Source: Epiperipatus broadwayi (lineage: Eukaryota; Onychophora; Udeonychophora; Euonychophora; Peripatidae). Taken from it: a stretch of 64,000 nucleotides of DNA. The translations under genes and the position numbers were made by a program. Positions 12,440 through 26,048 of this stretch are shown piece after piece. How positions within the stretch are numbered: position 1 is the stretch's first letter; the number at the start of each line of letters is the position of its first letter. The notes beneath the pieces were generated by a model. It was not told the origin of the DNA. It did no database searches and was given only the letters and a program-made list of their open reading frames with translations. The stretch spans positions 20,829,611-20,893,610 of the forward strand of contig JAQFVV010000001.1 in the NCBI GenBank assembly GCA_028023455.1, read 5' to 3'.

Positions 12440-13690
12440 GTGACAGCCATGATAAATTAAATGATGATATTTAAGAAGATTAACATTAAAAAAGATTATG
12501 ATAGTGTTGTAATTATATGTTGGACTATCCTCATCTAATTCTAATTGTTAAATGCTTTTAAAAAAAAATTTAAACTTTACCTAATATATTATCAATCTCC
12601 ACAATGTTATTCTTTCATTATATATTTATAATGAACTCGTTATCTTTTGTGCTTCTATGTCTGTGCTTTTCAAATCAATTTTCTCTTTACTTTTTACTAT
12701 TAATTTCACAAATTTTGTCAATGTTTTATTAATATTATATTGTTTTTTCCCTCAAATTTCTGTAATACCTTAGAGGTGTAAATAACCAAAAAAAATGTCA
12801 GCATCGAATGGTAACTTTCGGACAATAACCTGGAGATTCCTAATACCTCCATTTTCAGTCACTAACTTCTCTGTCAATGTCTGAAGGTCTTATATTCTAT
12901 ATTATATATAGAAACAATTTTTAGATAATTTGTTTCGCATAATGGCTTCATTGAACTTTTAATTTTTTCTTATAACTGAAAATTAAAATGTATAAAAACT
13001 TCTATTAGCATAACGATATAAAAATTATTTTAGCAACTCAAAAATTAAATTTTAATTTTTTTTTCCTTTTTACATTTAAAAAGCAATCTAGAATTTAATT
13101 AAACGTTTGCTAAACACAACGCTATCATTATTTTACATCTTGCTTAGCAAAAAAAATCAATTATTTTAAAAGGATTGATTGAATAACTTGCATTTTTTAT
13201 CTTTTACCGAAAATAATTTTTAAAATACCTATGCATTAATATTTAACAATTCTATCTAGGCAAAATATATTTTTAGTACATTATTCCTTTTAAAATAATT
13301 GATTGTTTTTAATTAGTAACAAAGTCAATTGTCTTCACTATTAATATAATGTTCAGTTTTTTATTTTATTTTCAAAGATATAACTTACGTAAGTCAAACA
13401 TCTTGGCAAAATTATTTTTCAACATTTTATAATTAATGATGTATAAATTATTGTCATCATTTAATAATTTTAAAATGCCAATTTAAAACTGAATAAAAAA
13501 GTTTTTAAAATTTTTATTTTAGACCATTTACGAAAATTAAAGGAGTACAATATACTGTAATATCTTCCTATAGACTATTAAACTTATATTGCTAGAATTA
13601 ACAAATAATTCATATATGAATAACGTTCCAAAAAAAAAAGTGTGAAGGAGTGTCTAGATTTTAGAAATTACGAAAAACAATAAATTCAAA
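12440..13690. other. AT-rich non-coding DNA
   Basis: No supported feature. A slightly GC-richer stretch at 12770-12890 is not recognisable as coding on either strand. Confidence 0.5.
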
Positions 13691-13704
13691 CACAATCAAG
13701 CATT

Positions 13705-13801
13705 GGTGTTCCAGAGGTCAGTTACAGCTGCTTTAAAAGCGGTTGTCCCGGGTTGGCGGGGTCACTTCCCGGCTGATGCTATGACACATGAGAAAAAAAA
13801 A
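13705..13801 (+). mobile_element. tRNA-derived SINE, copy A
   Basis: A GC-rich head of about 85 bp ends in a poly(A) run (13793-13801). CAGTTACAGCTG (13719-13730) is an A-box-like element, and GGGTCACTTCC (13759-13769) matches 8 of 11 B-box positions. The 3' part, GATGCTATGACACATGAGA followed by A, is shared with the minus-strand element at 33.54-33.63 kb, which also has A- and B-box-like blocks. Two copies in opposite orientations with the same 3' end support one SINE family. It would depend on LINE enzymes for movement. Confidence 0.6.
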
Positions 13802-13843
13802 TCATTGTTTTAAAATATGCTTTTTTAATAAATATATATATAT

Positions 13844-15574
13844 TAACAGTCACTGCAAGGACCTTTAACGTATCCACACTACAGGGCTCCATCTAGGCAT
13901 TTGAACTTAGAAAAATTTATATAGTAGGCAGATACATAAGTTAAAATTCAAAAAAATTTTATATATATATTATTATGACTGTTTCCCCAATGTCACTAGC
14001 TCATAGAGTAGCAGAGATTTAAACATTTTTATAAGTTTTAATAGATTTAGATTCTCAAAATGTATAAATATTTAAAACAATAAAATAAAAGAAGCCACTG
14101 CCAGTAATTAACATACAAATAAATTTTATTAACACACATTTAAAATTGAGGAATAAATTTATTTTAGATTTTAACATTAATTTTTTGATATTTAAATTAC
14201 TATTTTAAATAGACAGCACAGATGGGTATTTAAATTATATTTTACTTTAGCATGTTGAGTATAGATAGGCTACATAGATTTTTCTTCCCCTTAAAACTTA
14301 TCAAAACATTCATTCAATCTCAGACTAAAAGTTCGTAGTCAACCCAATGCCTGCTTCCAGATATATAGTCGCCATCAATGCAATATGAAGATGCTAGCAT
14401 AAAACCACGCTGACAGGAATGTGCATCTGACCGCGTGATATTATTTGAAGGAAATAATTCATGTCTAGAACAGGAATGTGCATCTGTCTGACTAAGCAAT
14501 CATGTATATAATTTTTTTAAAGAGTGCTATGCATGGGGGAGAGCGGTCTTCTGCCGACCTATAATCCCTCCAGATCTAGACGGGGTCAAAGGTTCAGGAA
14601 ATACATCTGCGACCATTGCAACAATATGACTGCCTCTTTGGGGTCATGCATTCGGTTGGGCAGGTTGCACTGTATGCTAAACACGCTTCACACTACATTA
14701 ATATAAACACCCATATATCCCTCCACAAGCATTGCCCTAACTATGAAACAAATAGCTTGAAATTAAAATCCCTTAAACTAAACATAAACGAATTTAAACA
14801 TAGTTATTAATCTTTATCCATGCAGCTATCTACACCCAACTTTAAATTTAATACATTTTAGTTAAAACATAATACACACACAAAAACAAAAAAATGAAAT
14901 GGAAATGATTGCTTAAACATCTGCATAAAAAATATTAACAATTGAATTTGCATTTTTTAAGTCAGATAAGAGTTCTTATTTTCAGCTATTAATTAGTTGC
15001 AATTTTAGGAAAGTTCTTATTAGATAGACACAAGAGTTTATACTTTACGATTTAGCAGATTTAGAAGTCCATTTTCATGATAACTTTCGTAGATTTTGTC
15101 CTTCTTTGAAATGAAATCGATACTTGCCATTCATTTGGTTAGGAACTGTCATCCAGAGGCCTCAGCTGGTTGTCTGGAAAATTAAATTTATTGCAGACTT
15201 CCCCATCATGATCATCTGCAATATAGCTAGTTATAACGATATAGTCATAGTCAGTCTCAGATAACAATTATAATAATCATTTTGCTTTTATATTTTTCTT
15301 GGCCTCTTATGATCAGATCTTGGGATTCAATGAGCAAGACGTCACTAATCCTCTCATGTTTTAGTTATGGTCCGTGCTGTCATTTTCTTGCTTGCATTGG
15401 TCATTTAATTTCTTTGTATTCTCTTATCTGACCATTTAATTTATTTTAAATGCCTCAAAGGCTAGTTTGCTTTTGAACAATCATTTAATTAATAAGACAA
15501 TCATTTCCATTTTCTAAGATTATAGAAATCTACATTATTTCTATTTTTAAAATATCAATCTTTATATATATATA
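13844..15574 (+). repeat. 1.73-kb direct repeat, copy 1
   Basis: This block is repeated, nearly identical over its whole length, at 21024-22756. It starts at 'taac(a/g)gtcactgcaag' and ends at the short TA run after 'aaaatatcaatcttta'. It contains a GC-richer patch at 14524-14700 and an internal pair of 'acaggaatgtgcatctg' (14414 and 14469). The small reading frames in it (60-64 codons) are not conserved as proteins between the copies beyond the DNA identity. The two copies are 5.45 kb apart with no recognisable pol gene between. It is either a non-coding transposon present twice, an old pair of very long LTRs, or a segmental duplication. Confidence 0.85.
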
Positions 15575-18500
15575 TATATATTATAACCTACACTCCCAAC
15601 ACCGCTCATATACATTACATTAACGAAATGCCCAGGCGCCAGTTCTATTAATGAATAGAACAATATAATAAAATATATAATATAAAATTATTACTGAGAC
15701 TCTATATTTAAATTTATGTTCAGCTCAGCTCAGTGGGAGGCTATAGGCAGTTCAAAAGATATATAATAATAAATGAATAAAGGAAGAAATATTATAAAAC
15801 ATTCAATATATTGTAAATTCCTTTGTTAATTGATTGTATGATAAAGAATCATAATGTTTACTTAGTACAGTCTATTAAAAATATACTTTAAACTTAATTT
15901 CTTCCTTCATCCAAGTATAACATATATCAGCTTGCTATAATTATATTCGTAGACAATTTTGTTACTTGGCATATCATAATTTAAACATTTACTCTAATGC
16001 CAATCAAGAAATAAATAATAAGATCTCAGGGAATTTAATAAACACAGTTGAATTAAATAAACTACATTGCCCATAAGTTATAATTATAAAGTATGCTAAA
16101 ATATAATGAAACAAATTGACTAAATATTTTACTGTGCTTCAATAATAAGATAATGACAGAGATAGGGTATTTTAATCTCATATCATCATCTAACGAATAT
16201 ACTGACTTGGCAACCTTTCTAATACGTTTATCAAGTGGCAAATACTCTTTATAATGTTTGGATTAAGAAATACAATATTGTCAGACACTAGCAAATTTAA
16301 TATGATAACTTTAAAATAGTATATCTGTTTTATAATAGATTTATACAATGTGGAGATGTGGAAATGGAAATACGAATGTATACAAAAAAAAAATAACTCA
16401 CGACACAGTTGTTTTAAATTTAAATAACTAAATACATCATTTATTACAAATAAACAAAATAAATTGGGATGAACATAATATTTACAAAATAGGTCTTCGT
16501 TTTATAGACCTTTAAATTATTAAATAAATCTTTAGCATCAGTTTGGGATTCCTACTATCTAAACAAACTAATAATAAACTTAAAGATCCCGATTTGGAAC
16601 ACATACTTGATTAGATGTTTTATCCATACGACAATGAATAAACGAAATATCATATTATTATCACAACAAAAAAAATATATAAATACTTTCGAGAGGATAT
16701 TACGGTTGATTGACAAAATAAATCAAACCATTAATCTTTGGCTTTCAGCAAAACAACTTTCTCTAATTGACTAAATAATAATTCCAATTCCTTATACCTT
16801 TCATACATAGCAAAATCATGTTTATTCTGATGATTTGATGATTAATTTTTACTTAAATAGATACATTGTATTTTAAAATACTTATTTCCTGTTTAAATCT
16901 TAATGTTTTATACCTTTATTAACTGAATTTAGTATATTTCCGAGCATTTATTTCTCATTTTTATATTTCATAATTCTATACCTCAATTCGCGATATTATT
17001 TATATTACGCGTGTGTGTGTGCGTTCAAGCAGCAATATTATAAAACAATCTTTTCTGTAAACTCTCCCTTCATTAAGAAAATATCATATAATTAATTTGT
17101 TTCGAACAATGTCGTAAATCCTCCATAAATATGACACTAGTACTACATCCAGAATTATACTAACAATTTGTCTAACCACTTTTTTTTATTAACACAAAGC
17201 TATATTTTATGATTTTACATACAACACGTTATAAAGGGAATATACATGAGGAGCAGATAAACATCTATTGAACACTTCTACCAGAATTCACCTAATTCCA
17301 CACATACCTTTGGTGGAGAACATCTACTCAACACCAAGAATCCAAGAAAAAAAACGTCATATCACTTCCTAAGCATCATTTAATCATCTTTTAACAATAA
17401 CTCCTTTACTTCAAAATACATTATTTGGTGGGGATTTTAAATTCCACAACACCAGGACCCTAAGAACATCACTTCAACAATATCATTAATCATACACATA
17501 TAAAATAAACTAGGCTCTACTCATGGAAATTATTAGCATATATCAAATAAGCAAGATCTCCTATCCCTATAAATATTACAACGCAGTCAGATTTCTTTCT
17601 ATTATCATAGCTTCTAAAATATTGAACCTTATAAATACATGCTAGCAGACAAATACCTACAGATAATACATCAATCTGTTCAACTCAGGAAATACGACAG
17701 TGTACGAATTTATGCATAAAATATTCACAAATTATACTCTATCACACAAAATATTACAATTGTGCAAAACAAACACACACTCGCGAACAAAAGTATATAT
17801 AATATTAACCCTAAATTACACACTAAGTAGGTAATATGATAATTAAATATTGCATTAAGGTATAACTGTTTTAATTTAATAAACTTTAGGTTACTTTTAA
17901 GATTTAATGCTTCTAATTATTATGAACGAACTTTCTTTTTATATTTAACAAACTATTTTTATTATACGTTCGTTCGTTGATTCAAAAAAAATAAATAAGA
18001 ATAATAATTCTCACTTTAAGATAATAAATGCAAACTGAATGTAAACCTCTCTAATAATATATTATTAAAATTATTTCTTTCATCCTCGTAAGAAAATAAT
18101 AAGACCTATTTGAACACAATCAATATTTTTTTTACCGGCGTACTACTTTTTTTTAGTAACGCATTTTCCGAGACGGTCTTGAAAATCAAAATAACATAGA
18201 TTATAACATAAACATAATGATAATAAAGCTTCTCTATCCATTATATACATTATATGAGTTAAGTAATAAAAAAAAATAAAAAGATAAAAACACAAAAGTT
18301 ATTAGTTTTGTAATCTGAATAAAAAAGTTCATTTGCCAAGCTTCCTCCGGGATATTATAATAAACAACATAGGACACATTCCAAACTGACTTTAAATTAA
18401 ATGCACTTTTGCAGTATGACTCAAAAATATATATATAAGTTTAACTTAAATAAACCCACTACTTTCCAATATTCATAACATATCCATTGAGATACCAAAT

Positions 18501-20154
18501 CACAAGCAGTTAATTTCTCCTTTATTATACTGAGAAATATACGATATTCCTCGTGCCGTTCTGGGTTAAATACGCAATTGTCCTTATTATTTTGAATAGC
18601 ATTATCCACTGTAAATTGTCTTTAGTAATCCCGTGATTAATAATGCTTTATTTGATATTCCGTTTTTATTGAAGAGAACTAAATTTACCAGCAATTTTGT
18701 CCATCAAATTCAATTCAAACAGAAGTAGTTATATTTTATTTCCTTGATTTATAAGCGCGTATTAGCTCCAGATATATATATCCAATGAATGGGTATTGTT
18801 ATCTAATTACGAAGAATCTAAACATGGTATGCTCTATCAAGATAGACACATCCTTAAGTCTATGTATAATCCTCGCAAGACATAGCACGAAACATAGTGA
18901 GAATAATATGTATTCTATATAACAGTTCTGCACACGTTTTCCATATATCAAAAAAAAAAAAAAAATACGTTGCTTAATGATAAAATAATAATACTTATGT
19001 GAATCATTCTTATTTAAAACTGAAATAAAATAAAATAATATAGACTGCATGATATTAATATACATCTTCACAAGAGCAATAGTGACGAAAAGATTAGTTT
19101 AGAATGTTTAAATTGAAAGAGAATAAGCAAAGCGAGTACCTTTATAAAGTTTAGTGCTGCATATTGAAATTAGTTCCTTCCATAATATATTTCTTCTAAT
19201 CTGACTTCAGCAATTAACTTTAGTTGTTTGAAAAATATAAGCCACTGTCTTTTTGGCTATAATTCTTTACAAAGCTAATTTTTTTACATACTGGAGATCT
19301 TTGTTACAAGCTCTCTCTTTTGCAACAGTTCATTTTTGTTTCCTTTTTTTTTTACTAGCTTACTCCCACGCATTTTTCCAGCTCTACTAATTACATATGC
19401 AAAAAAAAAAATCTTTACAACAAAAAAAAAAAATGATTTTGATTTTCAGAATTAAATGACAAAAAAAAAAAAAAATACAAATAATGAAATAAATAGCTTT
19501 TACAAACCTGAAAGAAAAATGAATATTAATTAACCATCAAATAAAAATGATTAATAATTTATTTAATTTGTAAAATAATTTATTGATCTAACTATCTATT
19601 AATTATTGGAAAGAAATATATATTTGTTAATTATTTAAGATAACTACTGTAGTTTAAATATTTTTATTGTGAATGTACTATTGTTTGCTATTATTTAAAG
19701 GATGAAAATGAGATGAAACCTAAGGCAAAATCATACAGGCATACACATGCATGCACTACAATCTAAATATTGAACTACCTTAATTAAATCTAATCAAAAC
19801 TGCTATTAACTGTTGACAAAAAGGATAAGAATTAATAAATAAAGGATTTTAAAACCATTCAACTAAATATTACACTAACATAGGATCACTTTGCATTTTT
19901 CCAACAAAATATATCAATTTCATTAACAAACCACCCCCCTTCCTTACATTATATACCCCATTAACCACAATAATACTAATGAATACTTATCAAGTGGTCA
20001 ATAAACTGCATAACAACCCATATTTAAACCTTAAATAATCTTGTTCAAAAATTTTTAAAATTCTAAGGCTATTTCATTTTTTTTATAATACTATATAGCT
20101 ATTTATCTAAGATACAAGGTATCTTGGACCCCCTGTGCCCATTCAGATGGTCAC
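15575..20154. other. AT-rich DNA between the two 1.73-kb repeats
   Basis: No coding block was recognised. A (GT)n stretch lies at 17011-17022. Two similar phrases, 'ttggtggagaacatctac' (17311) and 'ttggtggggattttaaat' (17433), each run on to 'aacacca(a/g)ga'; they are described as a finding. Poly(A) runs lie near 18950, 19405 and 19460. Frames at 18421-18609 and 18799-19071 are AT-driven with no family match. Confidence 0.5.
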
Positions 20155-20361
20155 AATATATATATATATATTTACAAGAAAAATACTTTTAAATACTTTT
20201 TTTTAAAATAGTTTAAGTTTTCCATCTGCGCAACAATATATATATTAAAGAACTTTTACTTTTCAATTTTTTAAGTTGTTTTTTTTTTAATAAATCAATT
20301 TTATTTATGATCTTTTTATTTTCATTTTAAAATAATGTGACAGGATATTATATTCTGTTAC
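20155..20361 (+). repeat. Flanking direct repeat, left copy (about 205 bp)
   Basis: The segment from 'tttacaagaaaaatactttt' through 'ttaagttttccatctgcg' to 'ggatattatattctgttac' recurs in the same orientation at 22745-22947. Together they bracket 20362-22744, which includes the second copy of the 1.73-kb repeat. Confidence 0.75.
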
Positions 20362-20699
20362 ATATCAGTAAACTGCCTCAAAAACAAAAACATTTAAAAA
20401 AAAAAAATTTACTTAGTGTTCTAATGACGTTACACAAATTGATTATATTAAAATTTTTTTAAAAGGACAAAACTTTGGTTAGTAATTACAAGAAAAAAAA
20501 TGCTGACTATTCTTTCCTTTTCACCCCAGCTGAGATTACACCTCCTCCCTCAATAGTTCCCTTTTCCCTACATTTCATTATTAACTTAGGCAAGTCAAAG
20601 AAGTTACATGATATTAGACTTTTTTTTGTTTTTTTTTAAATTATGATTTATATTAATTATTATGTTTTATTCCTCGCATTTATTTCTACATATGCGCAA

Positions 20700-20985
20700 T
20701 TTTCTTACTGGCAGTACTTTTTACACAAAATTCAAGTTTATAACTTTATATAATACAAAAAATACATTCTGATTTCAGAAAAAATATTACGGGCTTCATT
20801 TACTTTTAAAAGTACTCGCGTTTTAATAAACATCTGGCTATAACTTTATGTTAGTACAAATAATACATTTATTTAAAAAAAAAATATTACTGGCTTCATT
20901 TTCATGATACTCGTGGTTTATACTCATTTTTAAAGAAAAATCTTACTGACATGATTTATTTTTAAAATTCTCAGGTCACTTATGG
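20700..20985. repeat. Diverged tandem repeat, roughly 90-115 bp units
   Basis: Three units share 'tataactttat..tagtacaaataataca', 'aaaaaatattac(g/t)ggcttcatt' and 'tactcg(t/c)g(g/t)ttta', near 20735-20835, 20840-20920 and 20930-20985. The last unit is the most eroded. Confidence 0.55.
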
Positions 20986-21023
20986 TTTATTAAAGATCGT
21001 GCCCATTGGGAGACCACTTTAAC

Positions 21024-22756
21024 TAACGGTCACTGCAAGGGCCTTTAAAGTATCTTCACTACAAGGGCGCCATCTAGGCATTTGAACCTAGAAAACTTTA
21101 TATAGTAGGCAGATACATAAGTTAAGATTCAAAAAAATTGTTTTATATATATTATTCTGACCGTTTGCCCAATGTCACTAGCTCATAGAGTAGCAGAGAT
21201 TTAAACATTTTTATAAGTTTTAATAGATTTAGATTCTCAAAATATATTAATATTTAAAACAATAAAATAAAAGAAGCCACTGCCAGTAATTAACACACAA
21301 ATAGATTTTATTAACGCACATTTAAAATTGAGGAATAAATTTATTTTAGATTTTAACATTAATTTTTTTAAATTTAAATTACTATTTTAAATAGACCGCA
21401 CAGATGGATATTTAAATTATATTTTACTTTAGCATGTTGAGTATAGATAGGCTACATAGATTTTTCTTCCCCTTAAAACTTATCAAAACATTCATTCAAT
21501 CTCAGACTAAAAGTTCGTAGTCAACCCAATGCCTGCTTCCAGATATATAGTCGCAATCAATGCAATATGAAGATGCTAGCATAAAACCACGCCGACAGGA
21601 ATGTGCATCTGACAGCGTGATATTATTTGAAGGAAATGATCCATGTCTAGAACAGGAATGTGCATCTGTCTGACTAAGGAATCATGTATATAATTTTTTT
21701 AAAGAGTGCTACGCATGGGGGAGAGTGGTCTTCTGCCGACTTATAATCCCTCCAGAGCTAGAAGGGGTCAATGGTGCAGGAAATATGTCTGCGACCATTG
21801 CAACGATATGACTGCCTCTTTGGGGTCATGCATTCAGTTGGGCATGTTGCCCTGTATGCTAAACACGCTTCACATTACATTAATATAAACACCCATATAT
21901 CCCTCCACAAGCATTGCCCTAACTACGAAACAAATAGCCTGAAATTAAAATCCCTTAAACTAAACATAAACGAATTTAAACATAGTTATTAATCTTTATC
22001 CATGCAGCTATCTACACCCAACTTTAAATTTAATACATTTTAGTTAAAACATAATACACACACAAAAACAAAAAAATGAAATGGAAATGATTGCTTAAAC
22101 ATCTGCATAAAAAATATTAACAATTGAATTTGCATTTTTTAAGTCAGATAAGAGTTCTTATTTTCAGCTATTAATTAGTTGCAATTTTAGGAAAGTTCTT
22201 ATTAGATAGACACAAAAGTTTATACTTTACGATTTAGCAGATTTAGAAGTCCGTTTTCGTGATCACTTTTGTAGATTTTATCCTTCTTTGAAATGAAATC
22301 TATACTTGCCATTCATTTGGTCAGGAACTGTCATCCAGAGGCCTCAGCTGGTTGTCTGGAAAATTAAATTTATTGCAGACTTCCCCAATCGTGAAAATCT
22401 GCAATATAGCTAGTTATAATGATATAGTCATAGTCAGCTCTCAGATAACAATTATAATAATCATTTTGCTTTTATATTTTTCTTGGCCTCTTATCATCAG
22501 ATCTTGGGATTCAATGAGCAAGATGTCACTAATCCTCTCATGTTTCAGTTATGGTCCGTGCTGTCATTTTCGTGCTTGCATTGGTCATTTAATTTCTTTG
22601 TATTCTCTTATCTGACCATTTAATTTATTTTAAATGCCTCAAAGGCTAGTTTGCTTTTGAACAATCATTTAATTAATAAGACAATCATTTCCATTTTTTA
22701 AGATTATAGAAATCAACATTATTTCTATTTTTAAAATATCAATCTTTATATATATA
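21024..22756 (+). repeat. 1.73-kb direct repeat, copy 2
   Basis: Near-identical partner of 13844-15574. Differences are scattered substitutions and a few short indels (for example near 14410/21590 and 15195/22390), so neither copy is an assembly artefact of the other. Left flanks differ completely from copy 1. The right flank enters the about 205-bp repeat also seen at 20155. Confidence 0.85.
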
Positions 22757-22947
22757 TTTTTACAACAAAAATACTTTTAAATACTTTTTCTTAAAATAGT
22801 TTAAGTTTTCCATCTGCGTGACAATATATATATTAAACAACTTTTACTTTTCAGTTTTTAAGTTTTTTCTTTTTAATAAATCAATTTTATTTACGATCTT
22901 TTTATTTTCATTTTAAAATAATGTGACGGGATATTATATTCCATTAC
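22745..22947 (+). repeat. Flanking direct repeat, right copy (about 205 bp)
   Basis: Matches 20155-20361, including 'aaaatagtttaagttttcca', 'acaatatatatattaaa' and 'ggatattatatt'. It overlaps the TA run that ends the second 1.73-kb repeat. The arrangement resembles short terminal direct repeats around a 2.4-kb interior. Confidence 0.75.
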
Positions 22948-22949
22948 AA

Positions 22950-25238
22950 TATTATGTAATTTATTAATAAAAATTAATGTAATTTAGCGAAACGTAAATA
23001 GTGACCTATAAAAGATCTTCAATGAGAATTTACTGAAACTGCAATAAACATATTTAATGCAATACAATAATTTCTATAAATTTTACTGTTTATAACCACT
23101 GTTCGGCAAGAAAAATTTAAAAAAAGAATTTCAATTTTAAAAAATGAAGAAAAACCATACAAAAAATAAAGAAAATTTAACTACAATGCTTGAATCATTT
23201 TATAAAAATGTATTTGAATTGATCCTAAAATAAAATTAAAAAATAACCGCATAATTATTCATCTTATTTTTTAAATCTATGTTAATGATAAAATATATTA
23301 GTTTTCTTTAGATTTTGTAAAAGAAAGAATATTAAAGCATTTATTCTGATTTCAATACACATTATCAAAAAATTATATGCCCACTGTAACAGCTACAGAT
23401 TAACATGCCTTAGGCATCATTATTTATAAAAAGGAAAATGTGAACTATATTAAGATATACTTTATTTTATGGAAAATGATGCCTACTAATGAATTATATA
23501 ATCAGTATTGACTAAACCTACATGATAATTTATATTGATTGTCATTAAAAGAATATCAGATTGGTGTAACATTTGGGTGCAGAGACTTAAAAAATACCAA
23601 TAATTTTAAAAGTTACTAAAAAATATAAAAATAGTTACAATATTTCATAACTTATTTTAAAGACCACTGATTTTTTTTAATGCTTGTTAATTTGGCTCTA
23701 GAATAAAAAGATAGTGTTACTATCTGTTCCTAAAAATTTAATGGTTTTAAACATTATTACTTCAAATGTGTTTAGCCTTTCTTAATTAATTACAATTTTT
23801 GTTATAATAATTTTGCATTTACATTATTACAATTTTATTGGTGCCAATATAGTACATGTTTGATGCCATTTTAAATTTTATAACACCCAAAATTCTAGTG
23901 ACACATTCAAATGATAAATGATATCAATTATCAACATGTGGTTTCAAAAAAAGATGGTTACAAAATCACACATTTCATCATTAATTAAAAAATAAAAATG
24001 CAAAGTTTGGAATTATCATCCAGTATTTAAAAATTAAAATCCTAATTTTGATCAATATTTAACATTTAATAAAAAATCAAAATCAAATAATGTGAGTAAA
24101 TACTTTGCATTAACATGTGTTATCAGAATGGACATAAATCTTTCAAAAATCAAAATGCAATTTACGTTTGTTATAAGCCTATGAAAAAAAAATCAAAAGG
24201 CAATTTATGTTTTCTACTTTTAAAAAAACCGAATTAAACTACTTTTCATTAATATGCCAAAAGATTATAACTTATAATATAAAATATAGCATATTATTGT
24301 TTCAAATAATAGGATTTTAGTTTTTTCTTATCAGAAATTCTTTGTTCGCTACTGTTGATCACTTGAAGGTTTTTATTTTATTTTAAAAGTAATATAAACT
24401 CCATAATCTTATTAATATTGTTTTTAATAGTTAGATAATATGTATTGTGTTGATGAAAATTAATTTATTTTTTTCAATACTTTGTTTCTTAACTAGAAGA
24501 TAAAGAACATGAATTAATTTAAATTGGCTAGATGATTACAAATACGTTAAATTTAAAAATAAAGTACAATTGTTATATAATATGATCTTCATGATTAGTG
24601 TGCTTGTTAATAATCGATGTCATTTATCACTTGAATGTGGCAGAGGAGATTTTGGGTGAGTTATAAAATTCAAAATGGGGTGAATCCTTTTATTTGCATT
24701 TCTATTTCGATTTGAACAAATCTTTATTACCAATTATAAATCAAAAACATTTTTGTTATTCTTTATTTTAAAAAAAATTACATCACTACAAAGATTTTTA
24801 AAAGTTCATTTATTCTTCTCCTCTCCCCCCTTATAAATGTCTATAAAAAATAAAAAATTTCTAATTTATTTTCCGTGCTTAATTCTGATAGCCTTATAAA
24901 ATTTATTATAATTGTTTTAATTGTTTTTTCAATCACATAAAAATCTTATGATCTCAAAACTGAATTGTAAGTTCATGTTCAATCAAAATTCATTGTATCA
25001 TTTATACAATTTTCATTTTATTGCATTTCTTCTGTTCTAATAATTCCTAAAAATAAGAGTCTATTTTTGTTTCTCTGTTAAATTGTTCTTTTATTACATT
25101 GTTCATTGACAAGTCATTACAATGCCTCCTGTTTTACACACGCACGCACACACACACTTTTAAAAAAACCCCAACTTTGAAATATTAAACCAAACATCGC
25201 ATGACCACCATTCCTAATGCTTACACAACCTGTTTTTT
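22950..25238. other. AT-rich non-coding DNA
   Basis: No supported gene. A (CA)n stretch lies at 25137-25157. Confidence 0.55.
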
Positions 25239-25510
25239 ACAGAGGCAAAATTTTCCATACAGTAAAACTACTCAGTGCAGGCCAGAGTAATCAATAGATG
25301 CAGGAAAGTTTATTCATAAAATCCTTATCTAGTGCCTACTTATCCAATATCCAGGGCTCCTCACTGATGAAAACCACAAGCTAGAAACTAGTCTGGAGAT
25401 ATTGAATGAGTAGGCACTAGTTAGGGATTTTATGAATCAAGCTTCCTGTATCCATTGATTACTTTGGCTTGTACTGAGTGACTCTACTGTATGGAGAGTT
25501 TTGCCTCTGT
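25239..25510. mobile_element. Foldback element, copy 2, with long inverted arms
   Basis: The arm at 25239-25353 is repeated as its reverse complement at 25393-25510, about 115 bp each with a spacer of 39 bp. The arms share the terminal AGAGGCAAAA, 'agtaatcaatagatgcagga' (one variant in the mirror copy), 'ttcataaaatcc' and 'agtgcctact(t/c)at'. The spacer carries CTGATGA, GAAAC and GTC in hammerhead order (25364-25393). It belongs to the family also at 0.92, 34.15 and 48.5 kb. It is non-coding and moved, if at all, by an enzyme supplied elsewhere. Confidence 0.85.
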
Positions 25511-26048
25511 GAACTTTAAAATGTGCTACAATATTATATGCTCTGCATTTTTTTCTTTGAACTAAGTGAATAATTAGAAATATTATTGTCAAGAAAACTT
25601 CTTTATCAAAGACAGTTATGAGCACTCAGTTTTGAATTTTAATTCATTAATAATTATTTCTCTGCATACCTATTTGCACCTGTCTGATCTCTTGTTCTGA
25701 TTTATTATATTTGATCCAAGTTATTGCTTATTCCTGTTTTGAAATAATATTTATTTTATTAAATATAAGATGATAAAACTAAAGGGTGTTGAATTTCAGA
25801 AGTGATAAAGTAAAACTTCAAAGTAAACTATTTTATATTGCATCTCATCTTTTAGGCACAAAATGTGCATAACATAATAGTGATCAAACATATGTTATTA
25901 GTTATGTAAGATTGTATTATGACTTGAGGTATGAAGTTTGTTTAAAGAAATATCTAAGATTTTTTTTCTGAAAATTGCATTTTATTATTTCCTTAAAATA
26001 TATAAATTCTAAAAATAATCATGATTATATTTGCATGAACAATTGTGA

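Noticed and set aside
18799-19071. 90-codon minus-strand frame
   Set aside because: Phenylalanine-, isoleucine- and lysine-rich product as expected by chance in this AT-rich sequence, crossing a poly(A) run, with no known motif.
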